From: Mycolicibacterium holsaticum DSM 44478 = JCM 12374
GTDB taxonomy: Bacteria > Actinomycetota > Actinomycetes > Mycobacteriales > Mycobacteriaceae
Assembly (NCBI RefSeq): GCF_019645835.1
Contig: NZ_CP080998.1
Span: forward strand, 310,001 to 374,000
Direction of reading: 5' to 3'
DNA length: 64,000 nt
Shown here piece by piece: positions 42,082 through 53,252 of this stretch. A program made the translations under genes and the position numbers. A model generated the notes under the pieces. It was not told the origin of the DNA. It made no database searches and worked only from the letters and a program-made list of their open reading frames with translations. Each line of letters begins with the position of its first letter. Within the stretch, counting starts at the first letter, position 1.

Positions 42082-45000
42082 GGCAGCGCCCTGATCGGTC
42101 CGTTGCGGCTCCACCCGAAGACGCGTTGCGTGCCCTGTTCGACGGCGGCCTGCGGTGCCTGCGACGCGGGCACCACCCGGTCGTAGCGTTCGATCGAACC
42201 CCAGTCGCGGTACCAGTCACCGCGCAGATACGTCGGAACCGTCGAGGTGCGCAGCAGCGCCTGGATGAACAGGAACGGGCCGCCGTCCTGGGCGGACTGC
42301 CACATGTTCGACGACGACACCACCTGCTTGAAGTTGGGCAGGATCCGGTACTCGGGCAGTTCGGCGATGCCGAGACGCTCGGCGAACGGCCGCTGGCAGG
42401 GGAAGTTCGCGGCCGTCGCGATGTCCATCAGCACCGGGGTCTGCGAGCCGAGGAACTCCTGCGCGGTTTCCAGCACCGGCACCCGCGGCGGCGTGAACGC
42501 GAACCACTGATCGGTCGACAGGTTGGGGTCGTCGGCGACGATGCGCGCGACGTTGGCCTCCGGCGGCGCCCACGACAGCGGGAATCGCAGGTTGCGCCAA
42601 GCCTTTTGGGGGAAGATGTCGATCGGCTGCACCTCACCAAGCGCCTGATAGCTGCCATCGGGGTGGTGCACGCCCCACTGCAGCTTCAGTGACTGTCCGT
42701 AGTTGAACGAACCGTCCTCCTCGTAGTACCAGATGGCACCGGCTGCGGCGACCGTCACCAGCGGCCGGTCGGGGGTGCGAGGCGGCAGCTGATACCACGC
42801 CGAGGTGACCGTCGCCGCCACGTCATTCTCGTCGTAGCTGCCCATCACCGGCGTGCGGTCCGGGTCCAACCCGAACGGCAGGAACACCCGGGATCCGTTG
42901 ATGCCCTCGGGCCCGTACCCGCCGCCGGTACCGGCGGCGTAGCCGATGCCGACGTTGGGCTCGTTCGGTGAGCCGTCGGAGTTGACCAGACCGGGATTGG
43001 CGGTGACCGGTTCGGCGGGTTCCAGGGTGTCGCTGACCCCGTTGGGGGTGAACCCGACCGGGTCCGCACCGCCGAGCGGGCCGTATTCTCCGAAGCGCTG
43101 CCCCGGAACCGGTTGCAGCAGACCGGCATTGGTGTCGCGTTCGACCAGCACGTCGTCGGCCATCGCGCAGCTAGGTGTCGAATTCATCCCGACGAAACCA
43201 GTCAACGCCGACAGGTTCGCCTTGGCGGTGGTGTAGACCGGATAGCGCTGCACGGCGCCCTTGGCCATCGAACCGACCTCGAGCACCACCATGATGATCG
43301 CCACCACCAGTAGCGGTGTGGAGGCCAGCACCCGGTTGCGGCGGGTGTCGGCCACCTGGGTGTGCCCGGCGTAGTCGATGCGGAAATGCAACCACGCCGA
43401 CAGCAGGCCGGTCGCGATCGCCAGCACGAGGAAGATCGTCATCACCGGGACACCGGCCAGCACGGGCTGCTTGTCGAACCACGGCACCCCGTAGTTGCCG
43501 ACATAGAACCAGCCATTGATACCGGAAGTGGCCCAGGCCAATACGAACAGCAGCGCGGTGACGTAGAGCGCGAGGTTGCGTCGGCTGTGCAGCCCGACCC
43601 GCGCGAACGCGAACGCGGTGACCGCGCCGAGCGCACCGGCCAGGCCCGCGAACGCCCCGAACTGCACCGCCCACTTCGTCGGGGTGAACGTCAGCAGCAG
43701 CAGGCCCACCGCGGTCACGCCGATCAACCGCCACACCGGGCCCTTCGCCATCCCGGGCACGCTGCTGCGGCGCAACAGCACCGCGAGCATGCCGAACAGG
43801 CACAAGAACATCACCAGCACGGCAAAGCGCCGGGTCAGCGACGAGTCGACGCTGTCCTCCACGGTGAGGAAGTAGTAGCGCAGAAAGTCCTGATACCAGG
43901 CGATGGTGGGGCCGACCTTGTACTTGATGCGGGCCGACTCGGCGACGGTGGCCAGCGTCTGGTCGCGGAACACCACCACGAAGATCAGGGCGGCCGACGC
44001 GGCCAGCGCGGCCAGCGGGGCCGCCAGACCGTCGACGGGGCGGCGCGCCCGGATGGCTCTGGCGATCGCGCGGGCACCCACCAGCAGCGGCGCCAGCGCG
44101 ATGAGACCCTGCGGCGCCAGCGTCACGGTGAACACCGCGACGACGATCGCGAGCGCCGCCGGCCACAGCCGCCGGGTGCCGATCGCGTTCTCGACCAGCA
44201 TCCAGGCCGCGACCACGCCGAACGCAATCAGCGGTTCGGGGCGCAGCCCGTTGTTGAACGGCAGCCACGCGGCCAGGAACACCGCACCGGCCGTCCACAC
44301 CGCGACCCGGTTACCCGCCAGGCCCGCCTTACCGGGGCCCAGCCGGGCCAGCACGCAGCGGCTGATCAGCAGCCACGTGCCCACCGCGGCCAGGGTTGCC
44401 GGCAGCCGCATCCACACCCCGGCGGTGCTGACCGTCGCCAGCTGCGACAGCACGGACTGGTACCAGTCGAACGGGGCCTCCGTCGCGCCGAAGTAGCGGA
44501 AGTAGTTCGCGGTGTAGCCGGCCTCGTTCGCCACGCGGGCGATGGTCAGGTTGTAGCCGTCGTCGGAGGAGATAGCTCCGATCAGATGCCACAGCAGCAG
44601 CGTGCCGACCACGCCGATGTCGGCCAGCCGGTGCCACCCCCCGACGCGCCAGAACCGGCGCCATCCGCGGGGCACCCGGCGTCCGGAGGTGCGGTCCAGC
44701 ACCGCCAGCGCGACGATCGACGCGATCACGCAGAGCACCCCGAGCACCAGCACGGCGAGCTTGAGGGCGGTCGGGGAGGTGATGAACCGGGTGTCGACGT
44801 CGATCCGCGCGGACAGCTCTGGGCTGGATGTCGCCGCCGCGGCGGCTCCGGCCTGCGCAGGTATCTCGAGCTCGGTGAACACCCCCGCGACCTGGGGTTT
44901 CTTATCGGCGGACAGGGTGCCCGCCGCGCCGGGGATACCGACGAAGTCGGCGCCCACCTCGCCGGGGTTGGCCCAGATGTGCAGTGTGCTGCACGCCCCG

Positions 45001-45389
45001 GCCTGCACCGCGGGCCTGGGGGCCACCGCGGCGACCGAGTCGCGCACCGCGACGACGACGACATCGGAGGTGGCCCGCACGAACAGCCCGTTGCGGCTGG
45101 CGTCGATGCCTGCGGGCGGCACCGTGGAGAGGACCAGCCCGCCGTCGTCCGGCAGCGTCGCGACGGCCTGGCAGGGGATGGAGATGTCGAGCGTGAGCGG
45201 TGCGCCGGACACCAGCGGGGCGGTGATATCGGAGACGAACCCGTCGGGGTCGGCGGCCTGCGGCCACAGAATGGTCGCGGTGGTCTGCGCGACCGGCAGC
45301 AGCGGGGCCAGCCCGCACAGCAGGACGCCCGCGATGCCCGCGACGGCCGCGATCAGTCGCGTCATGCGATGAGACGGGTCGCTGGGCAC
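42078..45389 (-). CDS. embA: Arabinosyltransferase EmbA
   Basis: A 1103-residue GT53 membrane arabinosyltransferase that works with EmbB, probably as a heterodimer, to form the branched terminal arabinan. The catalytic region is [14 protein letters not shown] near 275. The helical core runs to about residue 700. The C-terminal carbohydrate-binding part ends in the family's GPIRALP. The N-terminus [12 protein letters not shown] corresponds to the MPHDGNERSHR start of the M. tuberculosis protein, which supports GTG 45389; ATG 45365 is the alternative. It lies 24 bases after embC and overlaps embB by 4 bases. Confidence 0.97.
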   Translation of the reverse strand: MPSDPSHRMTRLIAAVAGIAGVLLCGLAPLLPVAQTTATILWPQAADPDGFVSDITAPLVSGAPLTLDISIPCQAVATLPDDGGLVLSTVPPAGIDASRNGLFVRATSDVVVVAVRDSVAAVAPRPAVQAGACSTLHIWANPGEVGADFVGIPGAAGTLSADKKPQVAGVFTELEIPAQAGAAAAATSSPELSARIDVDTRFITSPTALKLAVLVLGVLCVIASIVALAVLDRTSGRRVPRGWRRFWRVGGWHRLADIGVVGTLLLWHLIGAISSDDGYNLTIARVANEAGYTANYFRYFGATEAPFDWYQSVLSQLATVSTAGVWMRLPATLAAVGTWLLISRCVLARLGPGKAGLAGNRVAVWTAGAVFLAAWLPFNNGLRPEPLIAFGVVAAWMLVENAIGTRRLWPAALAIVVAVFTVTLAPQGLIALAPLLVGARAIARAIRARRPVDGLAAPLAALAASAALIFVVVFRDQTLATVAESARIKYKVGPTIAWYQDFLRYYFLTVEDSVDSSLTRRFAVLVMFLCLFGMLAVLLRRSSVPGMAKGPVWRLIGVTAVGLLLLTFTPTKWAVQFGAFAGLAGALGAVTAFAFARVGLHSRRNLALYVTALLFVLAWATSGINGWFYVGNYGVPWFDKQPVLAGVPVMTIFLVLAIATGLLSAWLHFRIDYAGHTQVADTRRNRVLASTPLLVVAIIMVVLEVGSMAKGAVQRYPVYTTAKANLSALTGFVGMNSTPSCAMADDVLVERDTNAGLLQPVPGQRFGEYGPLGGADPVGFTPNGVSDTLEPAEPVTANPGLVNSDGSPNEPNVGIGYAAGTGGGYGPEGINGSRVFLPFGLDPDRTPVMGSYDENDVAATVTSAWYQLPPRTPDRPLVTVAAAGAIWYYEEDGSFNYGQSLKLQWGVHHPDGSYQALGEVQPIDIFPQKAWRNLRFPLSWAPPEANVARIVADDPNLSTDQWFAFTPPRVPVLETAQEFLGSQTPVLMDIATAANFPCQRPFAERLGIAELPEYRILPNFKQVVSSSNMWQSAQDGGPFLFIQALLRTSTVPTYLRGDWYRDWGSIERYDRVVPASQAPQAAVEQGTQRVFGWSRNGPIRALP

Positions 45390-45413
45390 GAGGGTCGATG
45401 GTAGGCGACGAAG

Positions 45414-48400
45414 CTAATGACGCAGCGGCGCCGGGCTCCACAGCCCGCTACGCGTCGCCGAACCGAGATCGATCCGCGCCGGCTGCGCGTCCGGGTAGTA
45501 CGGGGTCAACTGCTGAAGGGCGCCCCAGTCGCGGAACCAGTCGTCGGACAGATACGACGGCACCGTGGTGGCGCGCACCAGCAGCTCGGTGATGCCCAGC
45601 GGTCCGCCGCCCAGGTTGTCCATCACCGGTGAGTTGGCCTCTGCGCCGAACCGGTCGGGCAGGATGCGCCACTTCGGCACCTCGATGACGCCGTTCTGGT
45701 GGTCGAACGGCCGCTGGCAGGGGAAGGCCATGCCGACCAGCCAGTCCAGCAGCACCGGGTCGGCCGAGCCGACGACGTCCTGCAGCGTGCGCAGTTCGGG
45801 GATGCGCGGCGGGGTGAGCGCGATCCAGTGCTCGGGGTTGAGGTCGTCGTCGGTGGCGACCAGCCGCACCCGGGTGGCGTCGTCGGGGATGGCGTCCATC
45901 GGCACCCGCAGGTTGCGCCAGGCCGGGGACGCGCCGACGTCGCCGAACACCACGCTGCCCGCCGCGTCGTCGCCCTCGTCGCCCGCCCACTGCACGAGGA
46001 CCTCGCCCGGATCGAAGCGTCCGGCCGCGGCCACCACGAGCAACGGGCCGGTCTCGTCGCGTGCGGGCAGCCGGTACCACGCCGAGCGCAGCGACGCCGG
46101 CTGCTGTGTGCCGCTGCGCCAGCTGCCCATCACCGGCGTGGTGGCCGGGTTCAGCTCGAACGGCAGCCGCGCGCGGGATCCGTTGATCCCCGCAGACGCG
46201 GTGGTGCCGCCCTCGGTGCCGGCCTCGCCTGCGGTGTCGTCGCCTTCGGGGGTATCGGCGAAGTTCGTCGCGGTGCCGGGGCCGCCCATCACCTCGTCCG
46301 CGGACAGGTCCGACGGAATCCCGTTGGGGCCGAAGCCGTCCGACGTTTCGGCGCCCAACGCCTCACCGACGGGGCTGTCCACCGGCGCCAGCATGCCCGC
46401 GTTGGCGTTCTGTTCGACGAGCACGTCTTCGGCCAGCCCGCAGGTCTTGCCGGTCAGCGCTTCGAGGTTGGAGCGGCCCACGCTCCACGCCGGATACTGG
46501 TCGGTCATGCCCAACGTCAGCGACAGCACCTCGAACACCACCAGGGCCCAGGTGGCGATCGCCAACGGCGCCTGGACGACCCGCTGCCAGCGCCGCGGTT
46601 CGCCCGGCGGTGACGCGTCGCGGCCGGAGAAGTGGAACCACGCCGCCACCAGCAGGGCGATCACCGAAAGCCCGAGCAGCATCGTGGTGAAGCCGAACCG
46701 CCACTCCGGGAACTCGTTCGACCACGGCACACCGAAATTGGAGACGTACCACCAGCCGTTGACGGTGGCGAACGACAGCGCGGTGGCGAACAGCACGGCC
46801 GCGGTGAACACCGACCGGTTACGCCGCGAGCGCATCGCGGCGGCGCTGACCGCGACGGCGGCAAGGGCCCCGAGCGATCCGGCCAACCCGGCGAACACGC
46901 CGAAATGGTGGGTCCACTTGGTCGGGGTGAACATCAACGCCAGGAACGAGATGATCGTGATCCCGACGATGCGCCGGCTCGGCCCCAGCGCGGTGCCGGG
47001 AATCCTGAACTTGCGCAACGCCATCGCCACTGAAACCGCCAACGTCAGCAGCAGGGTCAGCACCGCGAACCGGCGGGCGACCGAACCGTCGGGGCTGGTG
47101 GTGAACAGCCGCTCGTAGCGGATGTGCTCGTCGAACCAGGACAGGCTGGGGCCCACCGCCGACTTGAACGTGCTGGCCTGCAGTTCGCCGATCAACGTCT
47201 GGTCGCGGAAGATCAGAATGATCGTCACCGTGGCCGCGGCCAGGATCGGCGCCAGCAGGGCCAGGTAGCCGAACCGCGAAGTATGCGCGGCCACAATCGT
47301 TTTCAGCGGACCGACGGCGACCAGCAGCGCGCCGACCGCGGCGATGCCGGTCGGGCCGGAGAACAGGGTGAGCGCGCCGATGATGATCGCGACCGCCACC
47401 GGGAGCAGCCGGCTGGTGGCCACCCCGCGTTCGACCGAGCACCAGGTGAGCAGGATGCCGAGCGCGATGATCGGCTCGGGTCGCAGCCCGTTGTTCAGCG
47501 GCAGCCAGAACGCCAGGAACAGTCCGGCCGCCGTCCACGCCGCGGCGCGGCTGGACTTGACCGCGTGCCCGAGCCGCGGGATCACCTCGCGGCTGATCAG
47601 CCACCAGCAGGCCAGCGCCATCACCAGCGTGGGCAGCCGCATCCACACGCTGTGGGTGCTGACGTGTGACCACAGCGCCAGCAGGTCGTAGTACCAGCCG
47701 AACGGCGCCTCGGGGGTGCCGAACCACCGGTAGTAGTTGGCCATGTAGCCGGCATGCTCCGACACCCTGGCCATGGTGAGGATGTAGCCGTCGTCGGCGG
47801 TGTTGGCGCCGACGAAGTGCCACCACACCAACACGGCGGTGACCACCCCGTCGAGCGGCCCGAACGACCACCACCGCGGCGGCAGGAAGCGCCTGACCTT
47901 GCGGCCGTCGGCGGTGTCGAGCACGTGCAGCGCGCCGAGCGCGACCACCGTCATCGCCACGCCGAGGATCATCGCGAGCAGTTTCAGCAGCGTCGGCGAA
48001 CTGCTGTAGCGGGAGTCGATGGTGGCCGAGAACTCCAGGCCGGGCGGCGCGGGCCCGGACAGGTCGGTGAACACGCCGACGATCTGCGGGCGGAAGTCGT
48101 AGCCGCTGCGCTCGCCGCTCAGCGGCGCACCGGGATCCTCGCTGTCCGGGCCTTCGACCAGGCCGACGAACTCGCCGGTGACCTTGTCGGCGTGCGCGGT
48201 GAACGTCAGCCGTTCGCACTGCGGGCTGAGCACCGCCGCCAGCGGCGCGCTGACCACCGGGGTGTTGCGGACGATGACCAGCAGGTCGCTGTTGACCCGC
48301 TCGATGAGCAGGCCGCGGTCGACGGCCTTGGGCGCCTGCTTGGGCACCGTGGACAACAGCACCGTTCGGCCCTCGTTGTCGGGTCCGGCCAGGCCAGCGG

Positions 48401-48620
48401 CCGCGCGGCACGGCACCGTGATCGTCAGGTCGGTGGCCACGTAGCCGATCAGCGGCGCGTTGACGCTCTGCAGCACCCCGTTCTGCGGCCAGTTCAGCTC
48501 CGCGGTGGTCTGCTTGACCGGCAGCAGCGGGGTCGCGATCGCGAGCGCCGCGCCGAGCAACCCGGCGACGACGGCGATCAGCCGCGCGGTCCGGTGGTTC
48601 GCCCCGACTTGGCCAGTCAC
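45414..48620 (-). CDS. embC: Arabinosyltransferase EmbC
   Basis: A 1068-residue GT53 membrane enzyme that makes the arabinan of lipoarabinomannan; it is the paralogue of EmbA and EmbB. The catalytic region is [14 protein letters not shown] near 285, followed by [15 protein letters not shown] proline-containing helical segment ([10 protein letters not shown]) lies near 390. The C-terminal domain contains the carbohydrate-binding [12 protein letters not shown] part and ends in [11 protein letters not shown]. The GTG at 48620 overlaps the aftA stop as GTGA. The frame is open about 330 codons upstream, but that stretch lies inside aftA and is a shadow. Confidence 0.97.
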   Translation of the reverse strand: MTGQVGANHRTARLIAVVAGLLGAALAIATPLLPVKQTTAELNWPQNGVLQSVNAPLIGYVATDLTITVPCRAAAGLAGPDNEGRTVLLSTVPKQAPKAVDRGLLIERVNSDLLVIVRNTPVVSAPLAAVLSPQCERLTFTAHADKVTGEFVGLVEGPDSEDPGAPLSGERSGYDFRPQIVGVFTDLSGPAPPGLEFSATIDSRYSSSPTLLKLLAMILGVAMTVVALGALHVLDTADGRKVRRFLPPRWWSFGPLDGVVTAVLVWWHFVGANTADDGYILTMARVSEHAGYMANYYRWFGTPEAPFGWYYDLLALWSHVSTHSVWMRLPTLVMALACWWLISREVIPRLGHAVKSSRAAAWTAAGLFLAFWLPLNNGLRPEPIIALGILLTWCSVERGVATSRLLPVAVAIIIGALTLFSGPTGIAAVGALLVAVGPLKTIVAAHTSRFGYLALLAPILAAATVTIILIFRDQTLIGELQASTFKSAVGPSLSWFDEHIRYERLFTTSPDGSVARRFAVLTLLLTLAVSVAMALRKFRIPGTALGPSRRIVGITIISFLALMFTPTKWTHHFGVFAGLAGSLGALAAVAVSAAAMRSRRNRSVFTAAVLFATALSFATVNGWWYVSNFGVPWSNEFPEWRFGFTTMLLGLSVIALLVAAWFHFSGRDASPPGEPRRWQRVVQAPLAIATWALVVFEVLSLTLGMTDQYPAWSVGRSNLEALTGKTCGLAEDVLVEQNANAGMLAPVDSPVGEALGAETSDGFGPNGIPSDLSADEVMGGPGTATNFADTPEGDDTAGEAGTEGGTTASAGINGSRARLPFELNPATTPVMGSWRSGTQQPASLRSAWYRLPARDETGPLLVVAAAGRFDPGEVLVQWAGDEGDDAAGSVVFGDVGASPAWRNLRVPMDAIPDDATRVRLVATDDDLNPEHWIALTPPRIPELRTLQDVVGSADPVLLDWLVGMAFPCQRPFDHQNGVIEVPKWRILPDRFGAEANSPVMDNLGGGPLGITELLVRATTVPSYLSDDWFRDWGALQQLTPYYPDAQPARIDLGSATRSGLWSPAPLRH

Positions 48621-50542
48621 GGGGCTTGATCGTAATTGGGCAGCCGGATGGCCAGCACGAACGGTCCGATCTCGGAGACGTCGAAGCGCGGGTCGTCGAA
48701 CAGGGCTTCGTCGAGCTCGACGTGGTAGCGGCGCACGTTGGGCTGGTTGGGGTAGACGTCGGAAGCCAACCGCAGCGTGTAGGAGTCGCCCGCGCCCCCC
48801 GAACCAGCACTGCGCATCAGGAACACCGTCGGCGGTTTCCACGGCAGCGCGTCGAGGGCGTCGATGAACTGGTCGGCGTCGGTCAGGGTGGCCCAGTTCT
48901 CGATCGCATCGGCCCGCTTGTCGAACTGTGCGAGCGGGTTGGCGTAATGCGACGTCAACCCCTGGAACCCGTAGTAGGGGTAGTACGACAGGAAGCTGTA
49001 GTCGGCGGTCATCACCACGGTCTCGTTGCGCGGCAGCCCCGTCACGTCGCGGATCTTCCCGTCGATCTCGCGGTAGTAGCGCTCGGCACCGGGCGGTCGC
49101 CGGTCGGCGCGTTGGCCGTAGCCGTCGGTGTCGGTGTAGGCCACCGCGATGTCGGGGCGCAGCACGTCGGGGATGTCCTGGCTGTACGTCACGGCGCCGA
49201 TGGCGCCGATCGTGGCGGCCGCGGCGACCACGCGCCTGCTCATTTCCGGGCGGTAGCGCGCGGCGATCGCCGACGCGGTTTCGATGAAGCCGAACGCGCC
49301 CGCGGCGGCCAGCAGCACGGTCAGCGTCGGGTTGAGCCGGAACGACAGCAGCGTGGTGCCGGCCAGCGTGGTCAGCATGGACAGCAGCGACCACGCGTAG
49401 ATAGCCAACACGGCGATCGCCAACGCGCCCGCGCGGGTCGATGACCGCGCGCGCCAGACCAGCCACAGCGTGCCCAGCATGCACAGCGCGCCCAGCAGGG
49501 TGAAGTGCAGCATGGGGAATTCCAGTTCGGCGCCTACCGACGGCAGATAGTGCTGCGCGGTGCCCGAGTCGGCCGGCTCGCCGCGGATCGCGGCGGCCAG
49601 CCACGGGGCCCAGCCGATCAGCGCGATCGCGCCGGAGAGCGCACCGATGACGACCAGCCGCAGCAGCGGTTCGGCGCGTCTTGGCTTAATGTCGCCGCCG
49701 GAGCGGCTCCAGCGCGCCACTGTCACTACCAGCGCCATCAGCGTCAGCGTGAACGCGGCGTAGCCGAACAGCAGGGTGTAGAACAGCGCGGTGATGCCCA
49801 GGAAGAGCCCGACGCCGATGACCGCGGCCCAGCCACCGGCCCTAGTGGCGCCCTGGAGCCCCGACCAGGCCAGCACGAACACCGCCGGCAGCAGCGCGGT
49901 GATGATCGCGGCGTACGGTTCGGCCGGTGCGTAGGCGAGCGTTGCCGCGGCGGTGGCCGTCGCGACGATCAGCGCGTATTCGAAGCGAATCATCGCCGCC
50001 CACAACACGAACGCGGCGGTGATCGCGATGGTGATGGAGATGATGGCCCACGGTTTGAACATCTCCCAGCCCGGGATGCCGGTCAGGTCGGCCAGCCGGC
50101 CGCCGATCCAGAACCAGCCCGGTGGATAGAAGGGCGGTAGCCCGTAATACGTCATGTCGTGCAGTGCCGCGGTGTCGGTGAGCCGGGTCAGGTACTCGGT
50201 GCGGAACTGCTGGTCGACCGAAATGCCGTGCAGGTAAAGCTTCGTGGCGCCCAGCGGCATCGCCAGCGTCACCACCGAGAACGCCGACAGGAACGCCGTC
50301 GCACCGCCCCACGCCAGCAAGCGTCTGCCGCGCCGCCACGCCCATCCCGATGCCAACAACCCTGCCAGACAACCGACTTGGCCGACCGTGGTCAGCGCGT
50401 GCAGCTGGTTGGACGAGTTGTACGCCGGCCAGTCCACCCGCGATATCGCGATCAGCGAGATCACCGTGACGACGATCGCCACGGCCGCGCCGGCCGCCAG
50501 CTGGCCGACGACCTTGGTCGGGCTGGCCAGTGCGCCGCGCAT
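48617..50542 (-). CDS. aftA: Arabinofuranosyltransferase AftA (primes arabinan on galactan)
   Basis: A 641-residue GT85 membrane enzyme that transfers the first arabinofuranose from decaprenylphosphoryl-arabinose onto the galactan chain. A first helix ([21 protein letters not shown]) is followed by several more. The conserved [18 protein letters not shown] region lies near 155-172. The soluble C-terminal domain starts near 430. Its length is nearly the same as the M. tuberculosis enzyme. The ATG at 50542 shares one base with the dprE2 stop (TGATG). The stop overlaps embC by 4 bases. Confidence 0.96.
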   Translation of the reverse strand: MRGALASPTKVVGQLAAGAAVAIVVTVISLIAISRVDWPAYNSSNQLHALTTVGQVGCLAGLLASGWAWRRGRRLLAWGGATAFLSAFSVVTLAMPLGATKLYLHGISVDQQFRTEYLTRLTDTAALHDMTYYGLPPFYPPGWFWIGGRLADLTGIPGWEMFKPWAIISITIAITAAFVLWAAMIRFEYALIVATATAAATLAYAPAEPYAAIITALLPAVFVLAWSGLQGATRAGGWAAVIGVGLFLGITALFYTLLFGYAAFTLTLMALVVTVARWSRSGGDIKPRRAEPLLRLVVIGALSGAIALIGWAPWLAAAIRGEPADSGTAQHYLPSVGAELEFPMLHFTLLGALCMLGTLWLVWRARSSTRAGALAIAVLAIYAWSLLSMLTTLAGTTLLSFRLNPTLTVLLAAAGAFGFIETASAIAARYRPEMSRRVVAAAATIGAIGAVTYSQDIPDVLRPDIAVAYTDTDGYGQRADRRPPGAERYYREIDGKIRDVTGLPRNETVVMTADYSFLSYYPYYGFQGLTSHYANPLAQFDKRADAIENWATLTDADQFIDALDALPWKPPTVFLMRSAGSGGAGDSYTLRLASDVYPNQPNVRRYHVELDEALFDDPRFDVSEIGPFVLAIRLPNYDQAP

Positions 50543-51324
50543 CAGATGGGGAGCTTGCGGAAGATGGGCCGCGGAATGTGCCGCAACACCATCATCACGT
50601 ACCTGAACACCCCCGGTGCCCATACCAGTTCCTTGCCCTTGGCCGATGCTGTGACCGCCAGTTCGGCGACGTCTTCCTTGTCGACGGTGAACGGCGCTTC
50701 CTTGCTGCCGGTGGCCTTCCAGTGCTCGATCGTGGTGCGGGTGCGCACCTGGCCGGGCCGGATGACCAGTACCTGTACCCCGGACTCGCGCAACGCCTCG
50801 CCGAGCCCGAGGTAGAACCCGTCGAGTCCGGCCTTGGTGGAGCCGTACACGAAGTTGGACCGCCGTACCCGCTCACCGGCCGCCGAGCTCATCGCGATGA
50901 TCCGGCCGAAGCCTTGGGCGCGCATCTTCTCGCCGAGCAGCACACCGACCGAAACTGCTGCGGTGTAGTTGATTCCGGCGATCTGCACGGCCTTGGACTG
51001 GTTCTGCCACAGCTCTTCGGCGTCGCCGAGCAGGCCGAACGCCACGATCGCGACGTCGACATCGCCGTGGCTGAACGCGGCGTCGATCACCGCAGGGTGG
51101 CTCGCGGTGTCCAGGGCGTCGAAGTCGATCAGCTCGACGGATTTGGCGCCTGCGGCCTGTAGCTGGGCGACGGCGGCGTCACGGCCCGGGTGGTTCGGCA
51201 GTTCGGCCAGGATGACGCGCGCCGGCGCGTCGCGCAGATACCGCTCGCAGATGGCCAGCCCGATCTCGGACGTGCCGCCGAGCAGCAGAATGGTCTGGGG
51301 GTTTCCCACGGCATCAAGAACCAT
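50542..51324 (-). CDS. dprE2: Decaprenylphosphoryl-2-keto-ribose reductase DprE2
   Basis: A 260-residue short-chain dehydrogenase that reduces the 2-keto intermediate made by DprE1 to decaprenylphosphoryl-arabinose. The NAD(P)H site is [13 protein letters not shown] near 13-25. The catalytic Ser is in IAMSSAAG near 148, and the Tyr-x3-Lys is VYGSTKAG near 161. It is almost identical in plan to the M. tuberculosis protein, with a short insertion near residue 205 ([12 protein letters not shown]). The ATG is 13 bases after the dprE1 stop, and the gene is coupled to aftA by one shared base. Confidence 0.97.
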   Translation of the reverse strand: MVLDAVGNPQTILLLGGTSEIGLAICERYLRDAPARVILAELPNHPGRDAAVAQLQAAGAKSVELIDFDALDTASHPAVIDAAFSHGDVDVAIVAFGLLGDAEELWQNQSKAVQIAGINYTAAVSVGVLLGEKMRAQGFGRIIAMSSAAGERVRRSNFVYGSTKAGLDGFYLGLGEALRESGVQVLVIRPGQVRTRTTIEHWKATGSKEAPFTVDKEDVAELAVTASAKGKELVWAPGVFRYVMMVLRHIPRPIFRKLPI

Positions 51325-51337
51325 GTGCGGGCACCAT

Positions 51338-52699
51338 TTACAACAGCTCCAAACGTCGGGCCATGTCGGACGCGAACACCGAGTTGGGATCGACCTTGCG
51401 GCGCATGGCGATCCACTCGTCGATTCGCGGGTACATGGCGTGGAAGGTCTCCGCGGTGGTGCGGGAGTCCTTGGCGGTGTAGAGCCGGCCGCCGAACTCC
51501 AGCACCCGACGGTCCAGGTCGGTCAAGAATTCACCCAGCCCCGGCTTGACCGGGAAGTCGACACAGACGTTCCAGCCGGGGATCGGAAAGCTCAGCGGCG
51601 CTTGGTTTCCGGGGCCGAACAGCTTGAACACGTTGAGGAACGAGTAGTGGCCCGACCGCTGGATGTCGACGATGATCGCCTTGAACTCGTCGACCGCTTC
51701 GGTGGGCACCACGAACTGGTATTGGGTGAAACCCGCGGGCCCGTATGCCCGGTTCCATTCGCCCAGCATGTCCAGCGGGTGGTAGAACTGCGTCAGGTTC
51801 TGGATCTTGCCGCGGTAGGTGCCCGACTTGCGGTACCACAGCTCCCCGATCGGCCCGAACGTGTACTTGTTGGCCAGCCCGTTGGGGAAGATGTCGGGGA
51901 AGGTAAGCAGTTGCGGCGCATCGAATTTCAGCGGGTCGCGCTGGAGTTTGGCGGGCAGCTGGTCCAGCCGGGCCAGTGAGCCGCGTGATATCGCGGCGCG
52001 GCCGAGCTTGGGTGGCGCGCTGATCGCGTCGAACCAGGCGCTGGAGTAGGTGTAGTTGTCCTCGCTGCCGTCGCTGTGGAACGCGATTGTCTCGTCCAGG
52101 TTCGCGGTGACGTCGCCGTCGGCGATGAAGTACGCCGTTTCGGTCGGCGTCATCTCGATCGTGGCGCGCAGGATGATGCCGGTAAGCCCGTTGCCGCCGA
52201 CGGTCGCCCAGAACAGTTCGCTTTCGGGCCCGTCGGGGGTCAGCCGCCGGATCTCGCCCTCGGCGGTCAGCAGGTCGATCGAGCGGACATGGTTACCGAA
52301 ACTGCCGGCGCTGTGATGGTTCTTGCCGTGGATGTCGCAGGCGATCGCCCCGCCCACGGTGACCTGCCTGGTGCCGGGCAGCACCGGCACCCACAGCCCG
52401 AACGGCAACGCCGCCTTCATCAGCGTGTCCAAGCTCACGCCCGCGTCCACGTCGACGATGCGGGTCTCGGCGACGATGGAGTGGATCCGGTTCAGTGCCG
52501 TCATGTCGATCACCAGGCCGCCGCCGTTCTGGGCGTTGTCGCCGTAGGAGCGGCCGAGCCCGCGGGCGATGACGCCGCGCTGGCCCGTCGTCGCCACCGC
52601 CTGCGCGATGACCTCGACATCCGGTGTCGACAACACCTGCGCGACTGACGGGGCGGTGCGTCCCCAGCCGGTCAGGCGTCGTGTCGTGGTCTCGGACAT
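51338..52699 (-). CDS. dprE1: Decaprenylphosphoryl-beta-D-ribose 2-oxidase DprE1
   Basis: A 453-residue FAD enzyme that oxidises decaprenylphosphoryl-ribose at C2, the first half of its epimerisation to arabinose; it is the target of benzothiazinones. The FAD-binding motifs [15 protein letters not shown] near 69 and [20 protein letters not shown] near 130 are present. The cysteine attacked by benzothiazinones (C387 in M. tuberculosis) is kept in [10 protein letters not shown] near 379. The ATG at 52699 is supported by TACCCT ending 7 bases upstream. It heads a continuous run dprE1-dprE2-aftA-embC-embA-embB. Confidence 0.97.
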   Translation of the reverse strand: MSETTTRRLTGWGRTAPSVAQVLSTPDVEVIAQAVATTGQRGVIARGLGRSYGDNAQNGGGLVIDMTALNRIHSIVAETRIVDVDAGVSLDTLMKAALPFGLWVPVLPGTRQVTVGGAIACDIHGKNHHSAGSFGNHVRSIDLLTAEGEIRRLTPDGPESELFWATVGGNGLTGIILRATIEMTPTETAYFIADGDVTANLDETIAFHSDGSEDNYTYSSAWFDAISAPPKLGRAAISRGSLARLDQLPAKLQRDPLKFDAPQLLTFPDIFPNGLANKYTFGPIGELWYRKSGTYRGKIQNLTQFYHPLDMLGEWNRAYGPAGFTQYQFVVPTEAVDEFKAIIVDIQRSGHYSFLNVFKLFGPGNQAPLSFPIPGWNVCVDFPVKPGLGEFLTDLDRRVLEFGGRLYTAKDSRTTAETFHAMYPRIDEWIAMRRKVDPNSVFASDMARRLELL

Positions 52700-52706
52700 C
52701 GTGACG

Positions 52707-52712
52707 AGGGTA
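52707..52712 (-). promoter_or_regulatory. Candidate -10 element for dprE1, probably leaderless
   Basis: On the minus strand TACCCT ends 7 bases before the dprE1 ATG, and there is no ribosome binding site. It may drive the whole arabinan operon of about 14 kb. Confidence 0.5.
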
Positions 52713-52814
52713 CCGTGCGGCCCGCGCGCGTCATCACCGCTGAATTTTGCGTACAGGGCCATCGATTGGGCCGCACAACGACCCTCAACGCCAAATTGCG
52801 CGGCCGGGGGCGGG

Positions 52815-53225
52815 TCAGCGCAGCCGGAAGATGACCGCGCGCTGCACGACGAAGTTGATCACCGTCGCGGTGCCCTGGGCGATGACGAACGCGACCGGCA
52901 CCCGCCACGGCTTGTCCTCCCACGCCACGTACAGCAGGTAGTTGATGCCGACCTGCGCGGCGTAGGTCACCGCGTAGAGCGCGCATACCGCGATGAACCG
53001 CGCTGTGCTCGGCGGCGCCTGAAAAGTCCATCGGCGGTTGATCAGATAGGCCGTGGTGGTGCCCGCGATGAAGCTGAGGGTCTTGGCCACGTTCACGTGC
53101 AGCCCGACCGCCAGAAACGCCACGTACAGGCCGAAGTCGACGATCGCCGACAGCCCGCCGGTCACGATGAACCGCCAAACCTGGGTGCCCAGGCTCAGGG
53201 TCGGTTGCATGGGGGGCTCGGCCAC
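52815..53225 (-). CDS. GtrA-family membrane protein (Rv3789-like)
   Basis: A 136-residue protein with four membrane helices ([80 protein letters not shown]). The family signature [11 protein letters not shown] is present. The M. tuberculosis counterpart Rv3789 lies in the same place next to dprE1 and has been proposed either to translocate decaprenylphosphoryl-arabinose or to anchor AftA; the role is unsettled. The start is GTG 53225, with ATG 53210 as the alternative. 115 bases separate it from dprE1. Confidence 0.9.
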   Translation of the reverse strand: MAEPPMQPTLSLGTQVWRFIVTGGLSAIVDFGLYVAFLAVGLHVNVAKTLSFIAGTTTAYLINRRWTFQAPPSTARFIAVCALYAVTYAAQVGINYLLYVAWEDKPWRVPVAFVIAQGTATVINFVVQRAVIFRLR

Positions 53226-53252
53226 CGCAGCAGCTTACGGGTCGCCCGCTCG

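Noticed and set aside
48621..49604. Long open extension of the embC frame upstream of its start
   Set aside because: It lies entirely within aftA in another frame; the translated sequence is Arg/Gly-rich and unlike any EmbC, and GTG 48620 overlaps the aftA stop as expected.
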